Positions 7,784 to 16,467 of a stretch of DNA of 43,662 nt are shown in pieces; positions within the stretch are counted from its first letter, which is position 1, and each line of letters starts with the position of its first letter. The DNA comes from an uncultured bacterium. Lineage in GTDB: Bacteria; Verrucomicrobiota; Kiritimatiellia; PWTM01. The DNA lies in contig CAKZPT010000050.1 of assembly GCA_937139365.1 (NCBI GenBank), forward strand, positions 1-43,662. The letters are read 5' to 3'. The translations under genes were made by a program, and so were the position numbers. The notes under the pieces are model-generated. The model saw only the letters and a program-made list of their open reading frames with translations. It searched no databases and was not told the origin of the DNA.

Positions 7784-8873
7784 CGGGCGCCCTCGGCTGC
7801 CGCTCCGCCGCGGTGCGCCATTGTTCGAAGCACCGCGCCGCTTCCCGTCGTAGGAATTCGTCGCCGCCTTCTGCGTGTCGCCGCACCGCGGCGCACAGGG
7901 CCGGGTCCTCCGAGGCATGGGCGGCGGCGGCCAGCGCGTTCCGAATCCAACGCCGCCACCCAATCCTCCCGACCACAGTACCCGCGTAGCGCTGCCGAAA
8001 TTCCGCGGGATTGAGGAAAATGGCGGCGTCCAGGGGCGGCGTGTGCAGCTCGGGTTCAAACCGGAGCCACGGCCGTCGAGACGGTCGCACCATCGCGGGC
8101 CGATTCCACGGGCAGCACTCCTGGCACTCGTCGCAGCCCACCAGCCAACGTCCGGAGCCGGCAGCCGGATCCCCCGGCCAATCTCCCCGGCATTCGACCG
8201 TCATCCACGCGACGCATCGGCGCGCGTCGAGGACGGGCCCATGCGCCAACGCGCGGGTGGGGCACCGCTCCATGCAGCGCCGGCATTCGCTGCAGCCTCC
8301 GCCCGCCACCGCTTGCCGATCCTCGTCGCCGCCGTGCGGCTCCCACGGCAACGCCAGCACCGCCAAGTGCACCCAAGAGCCCAGCCCCGGACGGATGAGC
8401 ATCGTATTGTGGCCGATGAACCCCAGACCCGCCCGTTCGGCCAGCTCGCGTTCCGGGACGGGTGCCGTGTCCACCGCCACCGGCGGCGGGACCGACAACG
8501 CGGCCAACCGTCGCAGTCGTTCGGCCAGCGCGGCCGCGCGTGCCCGCAGCACATCGTGGTAGTCCGGCCCCCATGCGTAACGGGCAATCCGACCCCGACG
8601 CGGGTCGAGCCACAGCCCGGGCGGCGGCTCCGACGTGACGTACGAGGCGCCGACCACCAGCCAGCTTTTCGTTCCCGGGTACGCCGCGCCGGGATTCAAC
8701 CGCGCCGGCAACGATCGGGCCCACCACTCCATGTCGGCATGGCGGCCCTCCGCAACCCATCGGCGCATGGCCTCCGCCCGCGACGATGGCGCTGCCGGCG
8801 CCACCCCCGCCGCGTCGAATCCCTCCTCGGATGCCAGCGCCTCCAGTTCGGAACGTGTGGGGAACCTCGACAT
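7734..8873 (-). CDS. queG: Epoxyqueuosine reductase QueG
   Basis: This iron-sulfur, cobalamin-dependent enzyme performs the last step of queuosine synthesis, reducing epoxyqueuosine in tRNA. The N-terminal domain has the ARYAWGPDYHDVLRAR motif and DTAPVPERELAERAG..GFIGHN, both QueG hallmarks. Two 4Fe-4S clusters are formed by CSECRRCMERCP and CDECQECCPWN. A short HEAT-like tail follows (RRWIRNALAAAAHASEDPAL). The start is set at an ATG giving MSRFPTRSELEALASEEGF; another ATG five codons earlier (8888) and one at 8924 are possible, and none has a strong Shine-Dalgarno. The 3' end overlaps the convergent CPBP gene by 50 bases. The divergent neighbour starts within about 50 bases, so promoters must overlap. 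Confidence 0.92.
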   Translation of the reverse strand: MSRFPTRSELEALASEEGFDAAGVAPAAPSSRAEAMRRWVAEGRHADMEWWARSLPARLNPGAAYPGTKSWLVVGASYVTSEPPPGLWLDPRRGRIARYAWGPDYHDVLRARAAALAERLRRLAALSVPPPVAVDTAPVPERELAERAGLGFIGHNTMLIRPGLGSWVHLAVLALPWEPHGGDEDRQAVAGGGCSECRRCMERCPTRALAHGPVLDARRCVAWMTVECRGDWPGDPAAGSGRWLVGCDECQECCPWNRPAMVRPSRRPWLRFEPELHTPPLDAAIFLNPAEFRQRYAGTVVGRIGWRRWIRNALAAAAHASEDPALCAAVRRHAEGGDEFLRREAARCFEQWRTAAERQPRAPANPPTPADGLRRRTRR

Positions 8874-8922
8874 GCGCCCGTTTGTCATTCGCCGGCGATG
8901 GACTAGGATACCTTCTTGGTGC

Positions 8923-10242
8923 ATGGAACCCAACTGGGTTCACCTTATGACGTTGATCGGATGGATGATCGCCGCTGCCGCGACCGCCTCGGACGGCCCC
9001 GAGGTCCTTGAATTGCCCTTCGTCCGCGCCGACCGGGCAGCTCGCGAAGTTCGCGTCGTCGCCCGTGCCACCGGCATCGAGGCAAAAACGCTCTGCGAGT
9101 TCTTCCTCATCGCAACGAACAGCGGCCACGACTACGAGGCCATCGCCGTGTCCCTCGCCCGCCCCGGCGACATCCACCGCGCGCTCGAGCACATCGGCCT
9201 GCCGGCGGGTCGGCCCGTGGATCCCAAACAGCTTCGGTTCTGGCCGCGAGGCGAACGCGTCATCGCCGAGTTCGAATGGTGCGCCAGCACCAACCCCGCG
9301 TCCCCCCCCCGCCGAGTCCGGTTCGAGGATACGCTCCTCGACACCCGGATGGGGCGGCCCCTGCCCGCCGACGGGCTGGTCTTCGTCGGGTCGGCCCGTG
9401 TCCCCGCCGCCAACGGGACCGGAACGGTCTATGCGGCGGACGAAGTCGAACCGAACTCCATCGCCTCCGCCTTCAACCTTGAAACGACGGTGCTCGACAT
9501 TCCGCGGCGGGGCAGCCAGAGCGCATTGTACGACTACCAGGTCGTCAACCCCGATCATGTGTGGACGGCCGGCGCCCCTCTGACCGTCGTGCTGCGCCCC
9601 GAGCCGCGCCCGACGGGGGAGCCGCGCGTCGCGGATTTCAATCTCACCGCGGCGACGACCCACAACGGCTCGCCCGTCTTCCGCCTGGTCCGTGCGCCCG
9701 GCCAAGCCCAGGAGGCGGAAGGCGGGGCGGAGGCGATCCTGGCGGCCATCGAGGCGATCGCCCGCGCCGGCCGCGACGCGCATCTGACCATCGTTGTGGC
9801 GCCGCGGACGTCCGTGTCCGCCCTGCGTCCGATCGGCGAGGCCCTCGGGCGGATTGCTGAGCATCCCGCGGTCCGGATCGAGCCTCCGCCGGCGGGCCAG
9901 TTGTACTACCGCGCCCTGGCGCCGGACCCGAGCCTCCGCAACCGCGCCGAACGACCCTCCCAGCCATGGGAGATCCGTTTCGAGATCGGCGAAGGAAGCC
10001 GCGCCGCCGTACTGATCAAGGTCGAGCCGACCCGCGACCTGATCACGGATGCGCCGACCTACCATGAAACGCGCCGCCGGGCCGGGTCGCCCACCGCGCT
10101 GCGAGCCGCGTTGGACGAATGGGGGCCGGGTCTGCCCGTGCTGGTCGTGTTCGCCCCCCCGGCGATGACCTTCGGCGAGCTGCTGGAGTGGATCGCCCCG
10201 CTGCAAACCACGCACCCCGTCGTCCATGTCTTCGCCGATTGA
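8923..10242 (+). CDS. Secreted protein of unknown function, ExbD-like repeats suspected
   Basis: About 439 residues; not recognised as a known family. A short hydrophobic leader (LIGWMIAAAATA) suggests export. The start may be 8923 or the ATG at 8947. The middle (about residues 130-215) has strand-rich text such as GTVYAADEVEPNS and YDYQVVNPDHVWTAG. The C-terminal part contains two similar alpha/beta blocks: one around HLTIVVAPRTSVSALRPIGE and one around LPVLVVFAPPAMTFGELLEW. Their pattern, a hydrophobic strand, charged loop, then helix, recalls the periplasmic domain of ExbD/TolR; this is an inference only. It overlaps mtaB by 17 bases and is divergent from queG. Confidence 0.75.
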   Translation: MEPNWVHLMTLIGWMIAAAATASDGPEVLELPFVRADRAAREVRVVARATGIEAKTLCEFFLIATNSGHDYEAIAVSLARPGDIHRALEHIGLPAGRPVDPKQLRFWPRGERVIAEFEWCASTNPASPPRRVRFEDTLLDTRMGRPLPADGLVFVGSARVPAANGTGTVYAADEVEPNSIASAFNLETTVLDIPRRGSQSALYDYQVVNPDHVWTAGAPLTVVLRPEPRPTGEPRVADFNLTAATTHNGSPVFRLVRAPGQAQEAEGGAEAILAAIEAIARAGRDAHLTIVVAPRTSVSALRPIGEALGRIAEHPAVRIEPPPAGQLYYRALAPDPSLRNRAERPSQPWEIRFEIGEGSRAAVLIKVEPTRDLITDAPTYHETRRRAGSPTALRAALDEWGPGLPVLVVFAPPAMTFGELLEWIAPLQTTHPVVHVFAD

Positions 10243-11518
10243 ATCCGCGTCCGGCTTCGGACACGTGGACCGCCGGCCCAAGACCTTCGACGTCCGCGTC
10301 CGCGGTTGCAAGGTCAACCAGTGCGAGGCCGCAGCGGTCGCGCGGGCCTTGGAATCGCGAGGCCTCCGCCAGGCTCGCACCGGGGAGCGGCCGGACGTCG
10401 TCGTCGTACACGGCTGCGCGGTCACAGCGGCGGCGGAGAGGGAATCGACGCGACTGGCGCGGGCCGCGCGGCGTGAAGGCGCCGTCCATGTCGTGTTCAG
10501 CGGCTGCGCGGCCGCAATACCGGCGGCCGCCGAGGGCGTCGAGATCATCCCCTCCGGCCCTGGCTGGAGCGACGCGATCGCTCGCTGGATCGACCTGCTC
10601 CCGGCGCCGCGGCCCGGGGGAGATTGCAACGAGGCCTTTCCGGGGCACCACCGGGCCTTTGTGAAGATCCAGGACGGCTGCGACCGGTGGTGTACCTACT
10701 GCATCGTTCCCGCGCTTCGCGGACCGCCGCGCGACACGTCCCTCGACGACATCCTTCGAGAAGCCGCCGCGCGAATTCGAGCGGGGCATCTGGAGCTCGT
10801 GCTGAGCGGCGTCAACATCGGCCGGTGGCGTGCCTCGCTGGGCGGGCTTGCGGCCGTCGTCCGGGAGGTGGCCCGTCTGCCGGGCCTGCGCCGGTTGCGG
10901 CTGTCCAGCCTGCATCCTGCCGATCTAACGCCCGAGCTCCTCGACGTGATGCGATCCTCGGCGGCCGTTGTGCCCCACGTGCACCTGCCCCTGCAATCGG
11001 GATCCGACGATGTGTTGCGCCGAATGAACCGCGGCTACACGGCCGGCGAGTTTCTCGCCGCGGTCGAACGGGCGCGGGCGTACCTGGACCGGGCCGCCAT
11101 CACCACCGACGTCATGGTCGGCTTTCCCGGGGAAACCGGGCGGGATTTCAACGCCACAGTGGCGGTCTGCCGGGCCGCCGGCGTCTCGCGCATTCACATC
11201 TTCCCATTTTCGCCGCGGCCCAGCACGGCGGCCGCGCGGCTGGACGGACGCGTTCCGCAGGCCGTCGTTCGCGAACGATGCGGGCGGCTGCGCCGCCTCG
11301 CCATGGAATTGTCCGTCGCGGCCCACTCCGGGCACGTGGGCGAGGAGGTGGGGGTGCTCTGCGAAACATGGGATGGCGCAACGGCCGCCGGTTATTCGGA
11401 GCGCTACATGCCCGTCCGTTTCCCGGCGCCGGCCGATCCGCGAGGCCGAATCTGGCGGGTCCGCGTCGTGGCGGCCGACGCCGATACGCTGACGGGCGAG
11501 CTGATCGGGCCGGGGTGA
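10226..11518 (+). CDS. mtaB: tRNA methylthiotransferase MtaB
   Basis: 430 residues. This radical-SAM enzyme adds a methylthio group to N6-threonylcarbamoyladenosine-37 of ANN-decoding tRNAs. The N-terminal UPF0004 domain supplies three cysteines for one 4Fe-4S cluster (GCKVNQCE, VVHGCAVT and FSGCAA). The radical-SAM cluster motif is CDRWCTYC at about residue 153. Typical MtaB features follow: LVLSGVNIGRW, LPLQSGSDDVLRRMNRGYT and TDVMVGFPGET. A C-terminal TRAM-like tail is present (about 370-430). It overlaps the unknown gene upstream by 17 bases and converges on trkH with six bases between stops. With queG, this makes two anticodon-loop modification enzymes within 4 kb. Confidence 0.93.
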   Translation: MSSPIESASGFGHVDRRPKTFDVRVRGCKVNQCEAAAVARALESRGLRQARTGERPDVVVVHGCAVTAAAERESTRLARAARREGAVHVVFSGCAAAIPAAAEGVEIIPSGPGWSDAIARWIDLLPAPRPGGDCNEAFPGHHRAFVKIQDGCDRWCTYCIVPALRGPPRDTSLDDILREAAARIRAGHLELVLSGVNIGRWRASLGGLAAVVREVARLPGLRRLRLSSLHPADLTPELLDVMRSSAAVVPHVHLPLQSGSDDVLRRMNRGYTAGEFLAAVERARAYLDRAAITTDVMVGFPGETGRDFNATVAVCRAAGVSRIHIFPFSPRPSTAAARLDGRVPQAVVRERCGRLRRLAMELSVAAHSGHVGEEVGVLCETWDGATAAGYSERYMPVRFPAPADPRGRIWRVRVVAADADTLTGELIGPG

Positions 11519-11524
11519 TCCGCC

Positions 11525-12979
11525 TTACCGCCGCCAGAAGGCGGGCGAGAAGAGCACCAGAACGGTGAAGAGCTCCAGACGGCCCAGCAGCATCAGGAAC
11601 GAGAGAAACCCCAGCGCCCAGCCCGGCAGGGCGGCGTAGTTGGCCGCCGGGCCGACCGCGCCGAAGCCCGGGCCGATGTTGCCCAGGCACGCGGCCGCCG
11701 AGGAGGCCGCGCTGACCCAATCGTTTCGGAAATGGAGGGTCATCACCGCCGCCCCCGCCGCGAACAGCGCGACGTACAGCACGACGAAGACCACGACGTT
11801 GGTCAGCAGGTCCGGCTCCACCGCCTCGCGGTCCACCTTCACGCTCACCACGGCGTCGGGATGGAACCAGCGAAAGATCTCGCGCCCCATTGTCCGAAGG
11901 GCGATCAGCACCCGGACGACCTTGACGGACCCGCCGGTTGAGCCGGCGCACCCGCCGACGAACATCAGCAGCCACAGGATCGTCCGCGCCATCGCCGGCC
12001 ACTGGTCGTAGTCCTCGGTGGTGAAGCCGGTCGTCGTCATGATCGAGGTCACCGTGAAGGCGGCGTTGCGCAGCGCGCCGCCGGCGGAGGCGGACACGCC
12101 GGAGGTGAACAAGATCGCCGCCACCACGGCCGTCGCGCCGGCCAGCATCAGCGCGTAGAGCTTGAATTCCGAGTCCCGCCGAAAGGCGTCGAGCCGACCC
12201 TGCGCGGCGCGATAGTGCAGCGCGAAGTTGACGCCGCTCAGCGCCATGAACACCACAATGATCCACTCCACGACCGGACGACCCAGGCCGCCGACGCTGG
12301 CCTCCCGCGTCGAAAAGCCGCCGGTCGCGATGGTCGCAAACGCATGGCATACCGCCTCGAACCACGACAGGCCGGCCGCGCAAAGGAGCGCCGTCTCCGC
12401 CGCCACGAGCGCCACGTAGATCAGCCAAAGCCGCTTGGCGGTTCCCGCGATCCGCGGCGTCAGGCGGTCCTTGACCGGCCCGGGCATTTCCGCGCGGAAA
12501 ATCTGCATCCCGCCGGTGCCGACCATCGGCAGGATCGCCACCACCAGGACGAGCACCCCCATGCCGCCGAAGAAATGCGTCATCGCGCGCCAGAGGAGGA
12601 GACCGCGAGGCATCAGGTCCGGCCGGGGGATGACCGAGGCCCCCGTCGTCGTCAGTCCCGACATTGCCTCGAACACCGCGCCGGTCCACGTCGGAACGGC
12701 TCCCGACAACCGAAACGGAATGGCGCCAAACAACGCGGCCGCGGCCCAGCCGAAGACCACCACCGCGATCCCCTCCCGGCGCGTCAACTCCGCCGGCCGG
12801 CGCATCGCAAACGCCAGCAACGCGCCCGCCGCCAGCGACGCCTCGCCCCCCCATGCCAGCGCCTCGACCGAGGACTGGGGATCCCCCATCGCCACCGCCA
12901 CCCCTGCGCAGATGAACAGGGCAAGGCCGACTGCGACCAGGACCCACCCCACCAGCGCGGCCACCGGCCGGGCCCTCAT
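11525..12979 (-). CDS. trkH: Trk potassium uptake channel subunit TrkH
   Basis: 484 residues. A multi-spanning potassium translocator of the TrkH/KtrB family. Pore-loop selectivity motifs are visible: MSGLTTTGASV (first), FATIATGGFST (second), SIMTTTGFTTEDY (third) and MFVGGCAGSTGGSVK (fourth). This four-fold arrangement of glycine-rich loops is diagnostic. HFFGGMGVLVLVVAILP is another TrkH landmark. It lies 43 bases downstream of trkA on the same strand, forming the usual gate plus channel pair. The end converges on mtaB with six bases between stop codons. Confidence 0.95.
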   Translation of the reverse strand: MRARPVAALVGWVLVAVGLALFICAGVAVAMGDPQSSVEALAWGGEASLAAGALLAFAMRRPAELTRREGIAVVVFGWAAAALFGAIPFRLSGAVPTWTGAVFEAMSGLTTTGASVIPRPDLMPRGLLLWRAMTHFFGGMGVLVLVVAILPMVGTGGMQIFRAEMPGPVKDRLTPRIAGTAKRLWLIYVALVAAETALLCAAGLSWFEAVCHAFATIATGGFSTREASVGGLGRPVVEWIIVVFMALSGVNFALHYRAAQGRLDAFRRDSEFKLYALMLAGATAVVAAILFTSGVSASAGGALRNAAFTVTSIMTTTGFTTEDYDQWPAMARTILWLLMFVGGCAGSTGGSVKVVRVLIALRTMGREIFRWFHPDAVVSVKVDREAVEPDLLTNVVVFVVLYVALFAAGAAVMTLHFRNDWVSAASSAAACLGNIGPGFGAVGPAANYAALPGWALGFLSFLMLLGRLELFTVLVLFSPAFWRR

Positions 12980-13022
12980 CCGCGCCTCCGCGTCCTGCCG
13001 GCGACAGTTTTCAACAACACGC

Positions 13023-14372
13023 TCATCGGTCGGTCAACGCACTCAGCCTTGTCACCGCCGAGGGCAGCGCAAAGACGGCCACCCGGTCGCCCGCGGCCAG
13101 CCGGGTGTCGCCGGTGGGCACCTGCACCCCGTCCGCCCGCTCCATTGTTGCGAGGATCGCCCCTTCGGGCAGCTTCAGGCCTTTCACCGCCCGCCCGACC
13201 CACGGGTGTTTCGGCCCCAGCTGCACCTCTAGAAGCTCCCCCGAGAGGGTCTGGAACAGCGTCGCCGCCCGCACGTTCCGCCCGCGGACGAACTGCAGGA
13301 TCGCGTTCATCATCGAAAGATGCGGGCTCACTGCCCGGTCCAGCAGGCTGAGGTTCCGGATGATCGGCACGTAGCCCGGCTTCGCGACGCAGCCGACCGT
13401 GAAGCTGGCGCCGGCCTTCTGCGCGACGAGGCACATGATGATGTTGTTCTCATCGCTGCCCGTCGTGGACACGAAGGCGGTGCGTTCGTTCATGCCCGCC
13501 GCCTCGAGGATGTCGAGGCTCATCGCGTCGCCCCGGAGCACGAGAACCCGGTTGAGGCACGCAGAACACCGGTCCGCGACGGCCGCGTCGATGTCGATGA
13601 CGACCGTTTCCAAGCCCGCCTCCTCCAGGCGACGCGCCAGCGCCAGCCCTAGTGTACCCCCGCCGCCGATGACCACCCGCCGCAACTGGGGCCGGTCGGG
13701 GTAGACCACCGACAACAGCGCGGAGAGGGCCTCGGGCTGTCCCACCGCGTACAGATCGTCGCCCACCATGAACCGGGAGTCGCCAAATGGGATGGACTCC
13801 TTTTCCCCGCGCTTCACGGCGATCAAGCGCACGGAGGCGGCGACCTCCGGCGGCAGGCAATCCCGCAGCGTCTGACGCAACAGGGGGCTGTCGGCGGAGA
13901 CCCGGAAGCCCACCGCGAGCACTCGCCCGCCGAGCAGGTCCACCACCTCCTCTGACCCCGGCAGCTGGAGCAACAGGGCCAGCTCCCCGGCGCATTCCTC
14001 CTTGGGGTTCACCGCCAGATCCACGCCTAGCTCCGCCAGCGGCAGCAGCCGGCTTCCCCCGCCGGCATCCAGCCGCGTGACCCGGGCGACGCGATGCCGG
14101 ACCCCCGCGTTGCGCGCGCAAACGCAGGCCAAGACGTTGACTTCGTCGTTGTCCGTCACCGCGGCGAGCAAGTCGGCCCCCTCCACTCCGGCTTTTTCGA
14201 GCACGGCCGGGTCGGCACCGTGGCCCGACACCGTCTGCGCGTCCAGTTCGTCGCCCACAGCTCTTAATGCCGCGGGGTCACGATCGATGACGATGACATC
14301 GTGGCGTTCTCGGTAGAGGCGGTGCGCCAGCTCGCGACCTGCGCTGCCGGCGCCGACGATGATGGCCTTCAT
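13023..14372 (-). CDS. trkA: Trk potassium uptake regulatory subunit TrkA
   Basis: 449 residues. Cytoplasmic NAD(H)/ATP-binding gating protein of the Trk system. It has two RCK modules: the first Rossmann motif is IIVGAGSAGRELAHRL with the adenine-binding acid in VIVIDRDP; the second is VVIGGGGTLGLALARRL with VVIDID. Each RCK-N is followed by a TrkA_C domain (about 130-215 and 370-449; the last ends AAGDRVAVFALPSAV). The ATG at 14372 is chosen because the nucleotide-binding strand starts immediately after it; the upstream extension is Ala/Pro-rich noise. The gene precedes trkH by 43 bases and follows the FHA-MoxR gene by 90 bases. Confidence 0.95.
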   Translation of the reverse strand: MKAIIVGAGSAGRELAHRLYRERHDVIVIDRDPAALRAVGDELDAQTVSGHGADPAVLEKAGVEGADLLAAVTDNDEVNVLACVCARNAGVRHRVARVTRLDAGGGSRLLPLAELGVDLAVNPKEECAGELALLLQLPGSEEVVDLLGGRVLAVGFRVSADSPLLRQTLRDCLPPEVAASVRLIAVKRGEKESIPFGDSRFMVGDDLYAVGQPEALSALLSVVYPDRPQLRRVVIGGGGTLGLALARRLEEAGLETVVIDIDAAVADRCSACLNRVLVLRGDAMSLDILEAAGMNERTAFVSTTGSDENNIIMCLVAQKAGASFTVGCVAKPGYVPIIRNLSLLDRAVSPHLSMMNAILQFVRGRNVRAATLFQTLSGELLEVQLGPKHPWVGRAVKGLKLPEGAILATMERADGVQVPTGDTRLAAGDRVAVFALPSAVTRLSALTDR

Positions 14373-14462
14373 TTGCGCTGAGTCGGGAGCCGCCCCGGGG
14401 GCGGCGATTCCAGAAGCTGCAGCATACCCCAAGGGGCCACGGCCCTCAAACCAGGGGGCAGG

Positions 14463-15680
14463 TCACGCCGGACGGACCTCGTAATCCTTCGCGGACGGCT
14501 TCGGCACGGCCTCAAGCAGCCGCTCGATCAGCTTCAGCGGCGTCACGCCCTCGCTGTCGGCCGTAAAGTTCGTGAAGATCCTGTGGCGAAGCACCGGCCG
14601 GGCGGCGGCCCGCACGTCGTGACAGCTGACATGGATGCGACCGTCCAGCACCGCCCGCACCTTGGCCGCCAGCACCAGGTACTGGCAGGCCCTCGGCCCC
14701 GCTCCCACCGACACATATTGACGGACGAAATCCGGCGCCCCCTCCAAAGCGGGCCGAGTCGCCCGGACCAGCCGAACCGCATACTTCACGACGTGGTCCG
14801 ACACGGGCACTTTTCGCACCACGTCCTGCAGTCGCAACACCTGCTCCCGCCCCAACACCTTTTGAGGCCGCACGGCCGTGTCGACGGTGGTGGCGCGGAC
14901 GATCTGTTCCTCCTCCACCTCGGCCGGATAATCTACCCAGATGTTGAACATGAACCGGTCGAGTTGGGCCTCGGGCAGCGGGTAGGTGCCCTCCTGCTCG
15001 ATCGGGTTCTGTGTCGCGAGCACAAAGAACGGCTCCTCGATCGGGTACGTGCGGTTGCCCACCGTCACGCGGTGTTCCTGCATCGCCTCCAGCAGCGCCG
15101 CCTGCGTCTTGGGCGGCGTGCGATTGATTTCGTCGGCCAGCAAGATGTTGCAGAACACCGGACCGGGCACAAAACGGAACTCCTTCTCGCCGGTCTCCCG
15201 GTTCGTCTCCAGCACGTCCGTGCCGGTGATGTCCGTCGGCATCAGGTCGGGCGTGAACTGGATGCGCTTGAACTTCAGGTCGAGCACCTCGGCGATCGTC
15301 CGGACCTCCTCGTCCGTCGCGGCGACCGGCGCCACCGGCGCGTGTCGTCCGGCGGGGCGGGGTTCGAGCACCACCGGCGCCGGCGCCGAGGCATCCGCAA
15401 CGAAGCGGAACCGCGTCTCCCCGACGGCGACCAGATCGCCGTCGTCGAGCGTCTGCACTTGCACCGGCTGGCCGTTGACCTCCGTGCCGTTAGCGCTTTC
15501 GAGGTCGCGAATCCGCCACTGCTCGCCCAGCCGCTCGATGCGGGCATGGTAGCTCGATTCCGCCAGGTCGTCCGTCAGCCGCAGGTCGCACAGATCGCTC
15601 CGGCCGATCACGAATCCCTGCGGCTTCAACTCGATGGGATCACCCTCGCGCGGTCCGCTGATGATGTGGATGCCGGCCAT
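14463..15680 (-). CDS. FHA domain-MoxR AAA+ protein lacking the Walker A region
   Basis: 405 residues. Residues about 1-95 form an FHA phosphothreonine-recognition domain: FVIGRSDLCDLRL, SSYHARI and NGTEVNG. From residue 127 the sequence is MoxR-type AAA+: TIAEVLDLKFKRIQFTPDLMP, Walker B ILLADEINR (about 179-187), sensor-1 VLATQNPIEQEGTYPLPEAQ and the C-terminal lid (RQYVSVGAGPRACQYL). A normal MoxR has about 50-60 residues before this point, including GQ and the GVPGxGKT P-loop. Here they are absent, and no frame of the local DNA encodes them. The join lies near 15300-15320. As read, it could not bind ATP conventionally. GGGAGA precedes the ATG. Likely a MoxR chaperone crippled by deletion, or a non-ATPase scaffold. 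Confidence 0.85.
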   Translation of the reverse strand: MAGIHIISGPREGDPIELKPQGFVIGRSDLCDLRLTDDLAESSYHARIERLGEQWRIRDLESANGTEVNGQPVQVQTLDDGDLVAVGETRFRFVADASAPAPVVLEPRPAGRHAPVAPVAATDEEVRTIAEVLDLKFKRIQFTPDLMPTDITGTDVLETNRETGEKEFRFVPGPVFCNILLADEINRTPPKTQAALLEAMQEHRVTVGNRTYPIEEPFFVLATQNPIEQEGTYPLPEAQLDRFMFNIWVDYPAEVEEEQIVRATTVDTAVRPQKVLGREQVLRLQDVVRKVPVSDHVVKYAVRLVRATRPALEGAPDFVRQYVSVGAGPRACQYLVLAAKVRAVLDGRIHVSCHDVRAAARPVLRHRIFTNFTADSEGVTPLKLIERLLEAVPKPSAKDYEVRPA

Positions 15681-15690
15681 GGGTTTCTCC

Positions 15691-16190
15691 CTAGGGCGAC
15701 ACCGACGGGTCCAGGATTCCCAGGTCTCGAACGGTGTCCAGTACACGGATTCCCTGAAGCCGGCGGTTGTGCACGTGACGCAGCAGGCCCCGGGCAGCGG
15801 CGGAGCCGACCTCCTGCCGCAGCAGCTCCAGGGTGCACAGCGGGTGCCATCCCGGCCCCACTTCCTTGAAAGAGGCAAGCTTGAGGCTGCGGATCTGGAT
15901 GTCCGTCCGCACGCTGGCGTCCTGCAGGGTGACTGGCCGCGTGCGGATCTCCTGGGCCAACGCTGCGGCGCGTCCGGCCGACCCATCGATCTCCCCTCCT
16001 CGCCGGAACTCATCCGGCCCAGCTCATGGCGGCTTCGTCGGTCGTCGGCCGGCCAGATATCCAACCGCACGGGCACGCCGCCCGTGCCTTTCGCCCGGAC
16101 GGCCAGCTCCAACGGCTGACCGAACAACTCGCGGGTGTCACCGGGCCGGACCTCGAGAATTTCCGCCAGTGTCGCGGCCTGACGGCCGCA
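15691..16190 (-). pseudogene. Broken unidentified gene between FHA-MoxR and tRNA-Glu
   Basis: No intact gene fits here, but two frames carry protein-like text on the minus strand. From about 16190 to 16000 one frame reads ILEVRPGDTRELFGQPLEL and VRLDIWPADD, which looks like a strand-rich secreted or membrane-protein domain. Another frame, from about 16000 to a TAG at 15691-15693, reads GSAGRAAALAQEIRTRPV, QIRSLKLASFKEVGPGW and RGLLRHVHNRRLQGIRV. A single frameshift near 15990 would join them. The 5' end is cut off by the tRNA-Glu promoter. The family was not recognised; it may be one damaged gene or two remnants. The stop lies ten bases before the FHA-MoxR start. Confidence 0.4.
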
Positions 16191-16203
16191 ACACCGGATG
16201 CGG

Positions 16204-16232
16204 TTGACAGGTCCGGCCGACGCCCTTATCTT
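16204..16232 (+). promoter_or_regulatory. Sigma-70-type promoter of tRNA-Glu
   Basis: A perfect -35 TTGACA (16204-16209) is followed by a 17-base spacer and TATCTT (16227-16232). The expected transcript start is near 16239, about 18 bases before the tRNA. Confidence 0.75.
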
Positions 16233-16256
16233 TTCTCGCGCCAAACGGGCGCACGT

Positions 16257-16331
16257 GCCCCCTTCGTCTATCGGCTAGGACGGCAGGTTCTCATCCTGCA
16301 AAGACCGGTTCGATTCCGGTAGGGGGTGCCA
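16257..16331 (+). tRNA. tRNA-Glu (anticodon CTC)
   Basis: A full cloverleaf can be folded. The acceptor arm GCCCCCT pairs with AGGGGGT (closing G-T wobble). The anticodon stem GCAGG/CCTGC encloses loop TTCTCAT, giving anticodon CTC. The T arm ACCGG/CCGGT encloses TTCGATT. The discriminator is G and CCA is encoded (16329-16331). Confidence 0.95.
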
Positions 16332-16467
16332 GCCAGCTCGCCTGCAGATCTTGCCGCCCTCGCCGTCACCGACGCTTCAACCTCGGCGTTGTGCGTTCTC
16401 GACAGGCCAGCACGGACGCGATACGGTGCACGTGGTGAGCGGCTCCGTTCGTGCTTTGCTGGGGCGA

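Noticed and set aside
8056-10629. Very long minus-strand open frame (857 codons) across queG, the unknown protein and the start of mtaB
   Set aside because: It lies antisense to, or out of frame with, recognised genes, has low-complexity Gly/Arg/Asp composition and no family motifs. High GC content makes such open shadows common.
11148-12947. 599-codon minus-strand frame over trkH and the end of mtaB
   Set aside because: It is a frame-shifted shadow of trkH, whose four selectivity loops are in the frame annotated.
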